Shown: piece by piece, positions 51,783-64,000 of the stretch
Layout: every line of letters begins with the position of its first letter
How positions within the stretch are numbered: position 1 is the first letter of the stretch
Origin: Cafeteria roenbergensis
Lineage: Eukaryota; Sar; Bigyra; Bicosoecida; Cafeteriaceae
Direction: 5' to 3'
DNA: 64,000 nucleotides
NCBI GenBank assembly: GCA_008330645.1
Contig: VLTN01000035.1
Coordinates: 62,001 to 126,000, forward strand
The notes under the pieces: generated by a model
The model's database searches: none
Seen by the model: the letters and a program-made list of their open reading frames with translations, nothing else
What the model was told of the DNA's origin: nothing
Translations under genes and position numbers: made by a program

Positions 51783-53468
51783 ATGGCTGCGCCGGCCAAG
51801 GCAGCCCAGGACAAGTCGGCCGGCTTCCTATGGGGCACGCTGCTGGTCATGGTCGGGTGCGGCCTCAACAACCTCGTGCTCGAGTACATGGTCGAGTGAG
51901 CCCGAGAAGCAGCGGGAGCGCCTGCCGCTTCCGTTGTGGCTCCCGTGCCGGCGCCGCGGAAGCCCCTCACAGCGGGCACTGCAAGCACGGTATTCTTCCC
52001 ACTGGCATTGCCTTCCCGTCGGCGGGTCTGCAGCCTCTCTGAGCCCGATGGTGTGTGCTTGCCGGGCCCCTGATTGGCGCGTGTCGCAGGACGAGCCGCA
52101 ATCCTGACGCCGACCGGCGCGCGGGCATCCTGCTCACGCCTGTCCAGTTCGTGTTTGTCATCCTTGCAAGCCTCCCTGAGGTGCTGAACGTGAGGGCAGC
52201 CGGCATTCAGAGCATGCGGGGCACGGTTCCGGCCAAGCTGAACGCAACAGAGTCGCGATCTCTGATGTGTGTTGCCAACGCAGATGAGCGGCAAGGGCGG
52301 CTTCCTTCGCGCGCCAGCGATGCCCCTGGGTGTGATGCTCCTCCAGGTCCTGCTCCACGCGCCCATGTCCCACCTGAACAACATCGCCTTCGCCTTTGGA
52401 AAGGTCAGCCAGGTGCTGCATGTGGTGGTGCGCTCTGCCGGCGGCGTCGCCTCGATGGTGATCGGCTGGGCCCTGTTCACGAAGCGGTACTCCCTGGCCC
52501 AGGTGACGGCCATGCTGCTGGCAACCGGCGGCGCGGTCCTCATTGCTGTGGCGGAGCGGTTCGTGCACGCCGGGGACGCGGCGGCGGCCCCAGGCTGCTG
52601 CGGGGACGCACCCACCCCAGAGGCAGCGGCGACGGCCGCGCTGGCTGCCGACGAAGCAGCCGCAGCGGCCGCCGACGGCAGCAACACCCCTGCCTGGATG
52701 CGCTCGGCCGCAGCCGGGGAGGCCGTGCTGGTGGTGGTGCTGGTGCTGGCTGCGTTCCTGACGCACCTGCAGAGCTCCGCCCGGAAGCGATACCCCGGGG
52801 CAAGCGCCGGCGAGACGCTGTTCTGGCTGCACATCATGGGCGTGGTGATGCTGCTTGGCGCCGGCTCCGACGCAGCCCCGGCCGCCGTGCGCGGCGGCGA
52901 GGAGGGCATGCTCGCCAAGGCCCAGCGCTGGGCCTCCTCCCGCCCGTTCAGCGCCTTGGTGGACGACGTGACGGGAGCCCCGGGCTGGTCATCGGTGCTG
53001 GGCCCCGCGGGGGAGGCTCCGTGCATGCTTGTGCTCGCCGTGCTCAACGGCCTCACGCAAGTGTTTTGCATTCGCGGCGTCACAATGCTGGTGCACTCTG
53101 CGGAGCCGGTGATGGTCACGCTGGTCATGACGGCCCGCAAGGCCGTTACCTGGGCGCTCTCCGTCGTTCTCTTCGGCCACCCGACCATCTGGCTCCACTA
53201 CGTCGCGGCAGGCGCCGTCTTCATCGGCGTCGCTGCCTACGCCCAAGTGCCCGGCCCGTCGCCCCTGCCCGCTGCTGCAGTCGCGCATGCGAAGGACGGC
53301 GAATCGAAGCAGCCGAGCCGCGGCACTGAGCCTCAGGCTGCCTCCGAGGGCTCCGGGGACGTGTCCCTGCGCCGGCGCAAGCCCGCAACCAACGCCCCAT
53401 TGTCGGAGTCAGAGACCGACGACGACGATGGTCCCGCCCGCGGAGTGGACGGCACCGTCGTCCGCTAG
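51783..53468 (+). CDS. UAA-family nucleotide-sugar transporter, SLC35B4-like
   Basis: Three exons, 51783-51895, 52090-52189 and 52284-53468; 465 residues. Splicing yields FLWGTLLVMVGCGLNNLVLE, then YMVETSRNPDADRRAG and ILLTPVQFVFVILASLPEVL, then the long third exon. Family matches are HLNNIAFAFGKVSQVLHVVV followed by RSAGGVASMVIGWALFTKRY, and the C-terminal CIRGVTMLVHSAEPVMVTLV followed by MTARKAVTWALSVVLFG. These fit the UAA family (SLC35B4, yeast Yea4), antiporters that bring UDP-GlcNAc or UDP-xylose into Golgi or ER lumen in exchange for UMP. About ten membrane segments are plausible. An Ala/Asp-rich loop between the halves (residues 160-215) and a polar tail are longer than usual. Substrate is inferred only. 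Introns are 194 and 94 bp. Confidence 0.85.
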
Positions 53469-53709
53469 CGGTCTGCCAACGTGCGCCCTCGTGTGTGTGC
53501 CCGCAATGTTGTTGTGCGCCCGAGCGGGCGCGGCGCCACCGCACAGGCCCGCATCGCAAGGCAGTGCTTCACACAGCGGCCTCACAAGCACAGCACTGCC
53601 GGGAGTTCCATACACGGCGCACCGTCCGCGCGCAGACAAATCGGCAAGAGCTGGCGACACAGGTGAGCACGACCCAACCCCCCCCCCGCCTCCCCTTCCC
53701 CGCACGGCT

Positions 53710-56700
53710 CTAGGCGCCGCATCGGGGCGCCGACGACGGCTCCTCCCAGGCGAGCGGCCTCCCCCCCAGCACGTCGACCGCAGCGCTTAGGCCGCCCGAC
53801 TCCAGCTCCGCGGCCACGGCGGCGCCACCCCAGGTCCGGCGCTCAGCCTGGGACAGCGTCCGGGCCGTCGGCACGGCCTCGAGAGCCTGCCGCACCGCGG
53901 CGTGTGCGGGCGTTGCCGTCCTTGCGCGCCAGGCGGCAGCGTCCGCCGCGTCGAGCGCGCACAGCCGGGCTTGCGTTTCTCTGCGTGCAGCCAGCGGCAG
54001 GTGAAGCACTGTTTCAAGCCAGAGCTGCCACCGCATCGGGACCTCCGAGCGGGACCAGACGAGGTCGCCGGACGCGGCCATGGCTGCGGACACCTGCCGC
54101 CGAAGGGCGGGGCTGGATGCGAGCCTCACAAGGAGGCGGACCATGTGGGCGGGCGAGCGGGCAAGCAGCGAGGGAAGCCCCGCCGAGACCAGGAGCGAGC
54201 GCGCCATCCTCGCCCGCAGCAGTCTTGACGGCATGGCCACGATCGGGATCCTGAGAGCCAGCGCGTCTGCGGCGGTCTTGGAGCCGCCAAACGGGGTCGG
54301 GTGGACGATGACGTCCACGCACGAGAGCGCCTCGAAAAAGGCGGGGCCGTTGGCTTGTCGCGGCACAACGAGCACGCGGTCCATGACGTCGCTCATCGTG
54401 GCGCGCCAGCGGCGCTCGAGCCTGCCCTGCCATGACTGCTGCCTCGCGTACACAACCACCAGCCGCGCACCGGGCAGCGCGCGCAGCGTGGCCGCCAGCA
54501 CGGCGTCCAGCCCCGGCTGCAGCTTGAAGGAGCTCTGCATGCATCCAAGCAGCACGCTGCAGGCTGGGTCGGACGCAGCGCAGCCAGTGCCCCCCCCCCG
54601 GGGCAAGCCGAAGCGAGAGTTCAAACCCAGCCGCCCCGGGGGCGGCAGCTCCAGCGGGTCGTACCAGATCCCCTGCCCCTGGAAGCGCAGCAGCTGCTCC
54701 GTGTACTGGCCCCAGCCCGGCTCGCCCACCGCTGCTCCGGGCCCTTGCGCCTCCACGGGCGGCGGCAGCCGCAGCGAGGGTCCGCCCTCCGCGACCGCGC
54801 CCGGCCCGGCCACCAGCGGGTGCCTCGCCTCCCCGCCGCGCCACGCGTCCGCCTCCATCCTGTCCGCCGACAGGAAAAAGTCGGCGCAGCAGTCGCGCTT
54901 GCCAGACGTGGTGGGGTTACCCCAGAACACCGCCTGCACCGGGGCGAGTCGCCGGTACGCAAGCCTGTTCGCCTCGCCCTCGCTGAGCTGGTCAGTGTAG
55001 ATGACGGCGTCTGCGCCCACCTCGTGCACGTCCAGCTCGCCCTGTCCCGGGCGCACCCGCTGTACCTCGTCCGCCACTGCCTCCAGAGCCGGGTCGACGT
55101 ACATGCCCTCCGAGGTGATGGTGCCCAGGATGACGCGAAACCGCGAGCGATCGAGTCCCGCCAGCATGCCTTGAACGAGCTGGCCGTGGGCGTGGTTGAG
55201 GGTGAAGAAGCGAGAGACGAAGAGGACCCGGGCGGGGCGCCCGCCGGTGACGAGGGCTTGGTCAAGGCCGATGGACGCTGCTGCTTGCGCGGCCTGCGAC
55301 CTCGGCCAGGGCTGCGGCGGCGGGGCAGCCCACGGCGGCCTGGCCAGGCCGGCTGCCAGCTCGAGGAGGGGGAGGTCGTCCTCCCAGCCGCGGTAGGGCA
55401 GATAGAAGAGGTGGGGGGTTTGCTTGGCGTCAGGCTGGGCCGCCCTGCCGAGCCGCACTGCGGCCTGAACTGCCAGCAGCCCGCGCAGCGCCTGGGCCCG
55501 CTCCCGGACGGCAACGGCGGGCGAGTCCACGATCGCCGACATGAAGGACGCCTCCGTGAGCATGGCGGCCAGCGTCACGGGCTCTGCGGCCGCGTGGTAG
55601 CCGAGCCAGCGGCTGCGGAGCGCGTCCAGGCTGTGCCCACCCTGCGCGCTGAAGACCAGCGCTGCGTTGGAGAGGACGACCGGCGGAACCGGCAGGGGCC
55701 CTGCCGGGCTCTTGGTGACCAGCTGCAGGCCAGCCATGGCGGCCTCGGCCTGGGCGCGGCAGGGCCCGTCGAGAGCTTGCTCGCGCCGAAACGCCGAGCG
55801 GCTGGCGCACAGAGAGCGGCCGCTCGCAGCGTAGCTGCTGTTGGGCTGCATGAACGCGCCGGACTCGAGCGTGAGGGCCCTGGGCAGGCAAGAGCGGGGC
55901 AGCAGGCCGCAGGCATCAGGCCGCGCAGCGAGCTGCTCCGATCTACGGACCGACCAGCGGCTGGAGGCGGCGCCGCGGGGGCCGAGGCCGCCACCCCCCT
56001 GTGCCGCCGCCTCCGCGGCCTGCTCGTCAGCTGCAGCAGTGTCCACGGCGTCTGACGAGTCAAGCAGCTCCGCCACAGCGTCCAGCACGAACGGTGGGCT
56101 GGAGAGCCAAAATCGAGTGGCGGCTTCGTCGGCTGCCATACCCACAAGCACGGACCACGCCATAAGCGACTGAGAGGCCGTGTCCTCGGAGCCGACCGTG
56201 AGCGCAGCGGCGTTGGACGCAGCCACGGCGCTGAGGGGCACCAGCGCAAAGGAGGTGCCCAGGAAGATACGGGAGGCGGCGGTGCTGGCGTCAGACTGCG
56301 CGCAAACGCCGGCCTGGGACCGAGCGCCGAGGGCCAGCGGCGGGAACGCCGCCTCCGCCTGCGCCGCCAGGTCCATGCACAGCGGGAAGGCCCCCGCCCG
56401 CGCAGCCTGCCGCGCCGCCTCCATAGCGCCCCACGACGCGGCCACGGCCTCTCCCCACGCAGGCCACACCGATGACGATGGCGATGGCAGCGATTCCGCC
56501 GAGAGCGACGCCGTTGCGGGCTGGCCGGGCGCGGAGTCGGCGGGACCCCCCTCCAGGCCGGCCGGCCCCCGGCACTCGCTGCCTCGAAGGCTGGGCGGAG
56601 GCGGCCAGCTCCACTCGGCCTCGCCATCCAGCGTCTTGGCGTGTGCTGGGTGGGGCCGATCCGCCGCCGCACGCGGCTTGTGCGCCAACACGCGTGCGGC

Positions 56701-57819
56701 TGTATGGGCAGCCCGCGCCGTCAGCTCGCGGAACAAGGCGTCGGCCTCCTCAGACAAGGCAGCGGCTGCGGCCATAGCGCCGGCACGCCCCGTCGCGGCC
56801 CCAGCACTCCGCTGAGCCGCAACCGCCCGCTCTCGCAGCGCGGCCACCTGGACCGCCCCTTCCGCCAGCGAAGCCATCACCGACCGCGCAACATGCGCGC
56901 TCCCGGCCGTTGCCTGCCTCACAAGAAACACCTGACCGATGCCGTGCCCGTTCCAGCGGCGGCGTGCCCCCGCCAGGCCCTGCCCACAGCTCTGCCAGCC
57001 AGGGCCGAGGGCGCCGGCGTCCCATGCAGCCGCGCTGGCAGCGCTCACACGAGACGACAGACATACTAGTGCCAGGGCATCACATGAGGTGACCTCCTGT
57101 GACCGGCAGAGCTGTTCCCATGGCTCTGCCGGGCCCGGCTCGGCCCCGTCCGCTGCGGCGCGCAGGCCCGCGAGAGCCGTGGCAGCCTGCAGCGTGGCCA
57201 CCGAGCAGCCTGCCGCCAGCGTACGGCGGGCAGGGTGAGAGCCCTGTGGCCGGGCAGGGGCGCCGTTGGCCACGCCCACCGCCGCGCGCGTGTCGCCGAC
57301 GATGGCGCAGCCCGCGACCGCGGCCGCGCGTAGGTAGGCTGCCGGAGCCAACCAGGACGGACCGCTGTCGTTGTAGCAGCGGTCGGCGGCGACGAGCATC
57401 TCCAGCAGGGCGACTGTGGCAGAGCTGCGAGGCCCAGCAGGGTCCCTGGAGAACGAGCAAAGGCTGGGCGCGCGCTCGCAGCAGTGCTCCAGCTGCGAGC
57501 AGCCCAGGGCCGCCAGCTGCGTGCGCCACATATGACGGGCAAGCTGCACCATCGTTGTTGCCGCTCCGGGCGTGTCGCATCCAGCTGCTGCGACTGCTCT
57601 TGCCGCCGCGGCACAGTTGAGCAGCGCTTGTGACACGTTTGCGCCACGGCACGCGGAGCCTTCGCCTGCTACGCTATTCATCACGCCGACTCGGCTCGGC
57701 GCCTCGGAAGCTGGGCCATCCCTGACGATCCGGGACTCGCAGCCGGCTGCGAATGCCGCTGCCAGCGCGGCCATGCGCAGCGCGAGGCCCCCGAACGGGC
57801 GGCCTGGACCCCGCACCAT
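53710..57819 (-). CDS. GT41-type glycosyltransferase (OGT/SPINDLY-like) with signal sequence
   Basis: Single open frame, about 1369 residues from ATG 57819. The C-terminal half (about 855-1290) shows the GT41 catalytic folds: VLFVSRFFTLNHAHGQLVQG (family catalytic-His region), LAPVQAVFWGNPTTSGKRD (OGT has APIQAMWLGYPGTSG), a Lys in QSSFKLQPGLDAVLAA (OGT LYKIDP region), and DVIVHPTPFGGSKTAADALA with RIPIVAMPS, the UDP-sugar site. GT41 enzymes put GlcNAc or fucose on Ser/Thr of cytosolic and nuclear proteins. Here the N-terminus MVRGPGRPFGGLALRMAALA looks like a signal sequence or anchor, and the long N-terminal region is Cys-containing with no clear TPR array. A luminal enzyme is therefore inferred, with a different substrate. 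An UAA-family sugar-nucleotide transporter lies next door in convergent orientation. Confidence 0.85.
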   Translation of the reverse strand: MVRGPGRPFGGLALRMAALAAAFAAGCESRIVRDGPASEAPSRVGVMNSVAGEGSACRGANVSQALLNCAAAARAVAAAGCDTPGAATTMVQLARHMWRTQLAALGCSQLEHCCERAPSLCSFSRDPAGPRSSATVALLEMLVAADRCYNDSGPSWLAPAAYLRAAAVAGCAIVGDTRAAVGVANGAPARPQGSHPARRTLAAGCSVATLQAATALAGLRAAADGAEPGPAEPWEQLCRSQEVTSCDALALVCLSSRVSAASAAAWDAGALGPGWQSCGQGLAGARRRWNGHGIGQVFLVRQATAGSAHVARSVMASLAEGAVQVAALRERAVAAQRSAGAATGRAGAMAAAAALSEEADALFRELTARAAHTAARVLAHKPRAAADRPHPAHAKTLDGEAEWSWPPPPSLRGSECRGPAGLEGGPADSAPGQPATASLSAESLPSPSSSVWPAWGEAVAASWGAMEAARQAARAGAFPLCMDLAAQAEAAFPPLALGARSQAGVCAQSDASTAASRIFLGTSFALVPLSAVAASNAAALTVGSEDTASQSLMAWSVLVGMAADEAATRFWLSSPPFVLDAVAELLDSSDAVDTAAADEQAAEAAAQGGGGLGPRGAASSRWSVRRSEQLAARPDACGLLPRSCLPRALTLESGAFMQPNSSYAASGRSLCASRSAFRREQALDGPCRAQAEAAMAGLQLVTKSPAGPLPVPPVVLSNAALVFSAQGGHSLDALRSRWLGYHAAAEPVTLAAMLTEASFMSAIVDSPAVAVRERAQALRGLLAVQAAVRLGRAAQPDAKQTPHLFYLPYRGWEDDLPLLELAAGLARPPWAAPPPQPWPRSQAAQAAASIGLDQALVTGGRPARVLFVSRFFTLNHAHGQLVQGMLAGLDRSRFRVILGTITSEGMYVDPALEAVADEVQRVRPGQGELDVHEVGADAVIYTDQLSEGEANRLAYRRLAPVQAVFWGNPTTSGKRDCCADFFLSADRMEADAWRGGEARHPLVAGPGAVAEGGPSLRLPPPVEAQGPGAAVGEPGWGQYTEQLLRFQGQGIWYDPLELPPPGRLGLNSRFGLPRGGGTGCAASDPACSVLLGCMQSSFKLQPGLDAVLAATLRALPGARLVVVYARQQSWQGRLERRWRATMSDVMDRVLVVPRQANGPAFFEALSCVDVIVHPTPFGGSKTAADALALRIPIVAMPSRLLRARMARSLLVSAGLPSLLARSPAHMVRLLVRLASSPALRRQVSAAMAASGDLVWSRSEVPMRWQLWLETVLHLPLAARRETQARLCALDAADAAAWRARTATPAHAAVRQALEAVPTARTLSQAERRTWGGAAVAAELESGGLSAAVDVLGGRPLAWEEPSSAPRCGA

Positions 57820-58072
57820 CGCCGCCTGACCGCGGGCAGGGAAGCCCGACGGCCCCGCGCCCCCTGGCTCGCGACCGGTTCGACAGCGCCACGCAGGGCA
57901 GCGGGCCGAATGCCCCAATGCGAGCTCCCCAAATTGCTCCTCAACTCTCGAGTCGGCTCTGCCGGAGAACGCCGCCTCGCTCGAGAGTTCCGCGGACCAC
58001 TCGAGGACCGCCTGACCGCGGACCTTGCACCTACCTCCTCTCCCTAGGACCCCCCGGACTTACCGAGGCATC
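57820..58072. promoter_or_regulatory. Divergent promoter region, GT41 enzyme / RNA helicase
   Basis: The gap of 253 bp separates both ATGs. A partly mirrored word (ctcgagagttcc / ctctcgagtcgg, 57945-57990) is present, containing inverted CTCGAG-like copies; its meaning is unknown. Confidence 0.4.
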
Positions 58073-61834
<3,762 letters not shown>

Positions 61835-62228
61835 TCGCGCCCCGGCCGTCTCGCGGAGCGCACCGCAGCCAATCCCCCTGCGTTGACGTCTGAGTGTTGC
61901 CGCTGCCTTCAATCACGGCAGCTGGCACCCGTGCTCCCCATTCAAGCGCTCACTCCCACCCCCCCCTTCAAGGCGAGTCACGGCCTGGGCATTGCTCTTT
62001 GGGCCGCCTGTGCGGGCTTTGCGTGTGGCGTGGCTTGGCAACGACGCTCGCAAACTGGCGTGCTGAACGCACCCGCGCACACTCACAGATGCAGAATTGA
62101 TCATGCCGCAGAGGCCACAGCGCCAGCCAAAGCCAAGCGCACCGCGCTCGGTCGCTGGCGCGCGAGCTTGGCCACGCATGTGCTTGCGCAACCAGGCTGC
62201 CCCCCTGCCGCAGCCGTCGCCGCCGCGT
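61835..62228. other. Convergent intergenic spacer
   Basis: Between the stops of the helicase (+) and CLUAP1 (-); 3' UTRs of both. Nothing else seen. Confidence 0.5.
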
Positions 62229-63860
62229 TCAAAAGTCGTCCTCAAACTCCTCGTCGTCCTCCTCGTCGCCCAAGTCGTCCTCCGACCCAAGCTCGCTCTC
62301 GCCGTCAGCTGACCCGAGGTCGCTCTCGCCATCCTCGTCCACGTCGTCCTCGTCCTCGTCGTCGTCGGCATCCTCCGGCGCCCGCATGGATCCCCGCGCA
62401 ACGTGCCGCTTCGGCCCGGCAGGGCGGTCCATGCGGCCCCCCGGCACAGCGGCGCCCGGTCTCTCCCCTGCTGCAGCCCTGGGCCTGGGCACGGGGACCG
62501 GTGCTTCATCGCCGTCGGCCTCGCCGCCCCCCCGCCCCCCCGCTCCCTCCCGCACTGCCGCAAACGCCTTGTCGCTGACGTTCTCGTCTCCACGGTCGAA
62601 CAGCACCGCCTCCTCCTCCAGCTGGGCCTGGAGGAGCTGGAGGGCCTTGTTGGAGGCGGCCGCCTTACTCTTCTCCCTCTCCTCGAGCGCGGTCAGCTCC
62701 TGCTCCAGGAAGTCCAGGTTGCGGTACTTGCGCACAAACGCAGCGTACTCCTCCGCCAGCTCCGCCTCCAGCCGCTCGTACTGGTCCATGAAGGTCGGGC
62801 GAACGTTCTTCACGGTCGCCAGGCGCTGCTGGGACCGCTCGAGCTCGGCCTTGGTCTTGCTCAGCCTGGCCGTGAGCGACTTCTCGTCAGCCTCCAGCTC
62901 TGAGATTTGGCGCTGGAGGGCGGCCGTCTGCTCCTCCGCCTCCCTGAGCGCGTCTCTCACGCTCTTCTCAACGTATGCCTGCTCCTCCTTGTGGCCCACC
63001 TTGCTGGAGGCCGCGTCGAGGAAGCGAAGGGCCTTGGCGCGGTCCTCGCGCAGGGCCTCCTCGTCCTCAAGCAGGCCGAAGAGGGTGACCCCGCGCTCGG
63101 TGATGGCGCGGGCCTGGTCCCGAACGGCCTCCCCCCCGCTGAGCTTGGCGTCGAGATCTGAGGCGAGCGCCTCTCCGTGCTCGTCCTCCTCGGCGACCAT
63201 GCCCCAGCCCGTCTCCGCGGACGTGTGCGACCGCACGGCCTCGTAGAGCGTGCTGGCCAGCCGGAGCATCTCCCTCACGGCCCTGCCATCCGCTGCGTAG
63301 AGGTTCTTCGACTTCATGCGGATTCGCGCCTTGGAGGCCACGATGTGCGTTGCAGCCTGGAGGAATGCCACGCGGTCGTCGGGGGTCTCGATGTTGTCAG
63401 AGAGGCTGGCCAGGGGGTCGTACCTGCGGCGCGCGCGGGAGCAGGTGGGAAGGGGAAGGGGGAAAGGGGGGGGGTGGGGGGGCTTCGCGGGCGCAGTCGG
63501 GGAGCCCGGGATGCGGCTGGCAGGCGGCTCGCGGCAGGGGAGGGCGGCCTCGGACTTGGCGGCCCCCAGGAACAGCACGCGCCTCACCGAAACACGAGCC
63601 AGTACAAGATATCGGCGACAAGGGGGAAGTTGGGGCTGCGGAAGCTCTCCATCTGCGGAGGGGCGGCGGCGAAAGCAATCGGACTCCTGATCGCAGTGCT
63701 CGGCACGGCCATTCCCGCGGCACCGAGGCCAAGGCCCAGCTTCACAGTTTCCATCAGCGCGCCACGGCGCGCGGGAGTAACGAGGGGCAGCGCAGGGGTC
63801 CGGGCGGGCTCACGGACAGCTTGCGCGGGTAGCCGAGCGCCCGCATAATTTCGGTGAAGT
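62229..63860 (-). CDS. CLUAP1: CLUAP1 / IFT38 intraflagellar transport protein (5' partial)
   Basis: Three minus-strand exons lie in the window: 63860-63814, 63652-63588 and 63423-62229 (introns 161 and 164 bp); 434 residues. The first visible exon encodes FTEIMRALGYPRKLS, the next MESFRSPNFPLVADILYWLV, then RYDPLASLSDNIETPDDRVA follows after splicing; each matches the conserved N-terminal calponin-like domain of CLUAP1 (FTEMMRALGYPRLISMENFR). A coiled coil (about residues 180-330) and a strongly acidic tail (DDDEDEDDVDEDGES) complete the family layout. IFT38 is a subunit of the IFT-B complex and is needed to build cilia. The exon with the initiator Met is missing: the acceptor before 63860 has a pyrimidine-rich lead and no ATG is found up to 64000, so the gene continues past the right edge. 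Confidence 0.93.
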
Positions 63861-64000
63861 CTGCGGGCGCGAAGGATGCGGCCAAGGGCAAGGGCAGCGC
63901 TTCCAGGTGAGGCGCAGTCGCAGTTGGTAACGCTTCGAGGCGGGGCAGCGCGCGCGGCGGTGCCGCCCGGCAGCAGGGGAGGGCGGGCTCGGGATTTGCT
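63861..64000 (-). other. Start of a CLUAP1 intron running off the window
   Basis: On the minus strand this stretch ends in a pyrimidine-rich tract and cag, just before the first visible CLUAP1 exon. It has no ATG-initiated exon, so it is read as intron. Confidence 0.6.

Overview
This is a compact nuclear segment from a very GC-rich unicellular eukaryote that builds cilia or flagella. It is nuclear because genes carry spliceosomal GT-AG introns, mostly with gtgag donors and cag acceptors. The proteins include ESCRT-III, NAC-beta, UTP7, a P4-ATPase and a DBP2-type helicase. Two ciliary families, TEX9 and CLUAP1/IFT38, point to a flagellate. A protist alga such as a haptophyte would fit, but the sequence alone does not settle the lineage. 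I see no retroelement, DNA transposon, CRISPR array, tRNA or rRNA.

Layout: about 25 genes alternate between strands with short spacers (about 0.2-1 kb). 1-10 kb: an ankyrin/PH gene cut by the left edge, a P4-ATPase flippase (-), an S28 serine peptidase (+) and the ESCRT-III subunit CHMP1 (+). 11-22 kb: a long coiled-coil protein with ten copies of an 11-residue repeat (-), the nucleolar WD40 protein UTP7/BING4 (-), NAC-beta (+) and a large disordered unknown (+). 22-31 kb: an amino-acid transporter whose only clear intron is mostly a 22-bp minisatellite (-), a JMJD4-like JmjC oxygenase (+) and a K+ channel-like protein with a very large S2-S3 insertion (+). 31-43 kb: a kynurenine-type aminotransferase (-), a steroid 5-alpha-reductase family protein (-), TEX9 (-), a coiled-coil unknown (-) and a coiled-coil/ankyrin/TPR/J-domain protein (+). 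43-53.5 kb: an ankyrin gene in which each repeat is one 99-nt exon (+), phenylalanine hydroxylase (+), two secretory-pathway membrane proteins of unknown role (-) and a UAA-family nucleotide-sugar transporter (+). 53.7-64 kb: a GT41 (OGT/SPINDLY-like) glycosyltransferase with a signal sequence (-), a DBP2/DDX5 RNA helicase with a 1.6-kb intron (+) and CLUAP1/IFT38 (-) running off the right edge.

The genes do not form one pathway. Functional groupings that can be made are: translation and ribosome biogenesis (UTP7 and NAC-beta share a divergent promoter region; JMJD4-like; DBP2); membrane and glycan traffic (flippase, CHMP1, nucleotide-sugar transporter, GT41 enzyme); amino-acid metabolism (phenylalanine hydroxylase and aminotransferase, both with presequence-like N-termini); and cilia (TEX9, IFT38). 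The least explained loci are the four-domain type I membrane protein at 47.1-50.3 kb, the channel insertion at 27.3-29.9 kb and the ankyrin exon modules at 43-44.4 kb. Splice sites were placed by eye from protein continuity. Starts are ATG codons chosen by homology or signal peptide, and alternatives are named.
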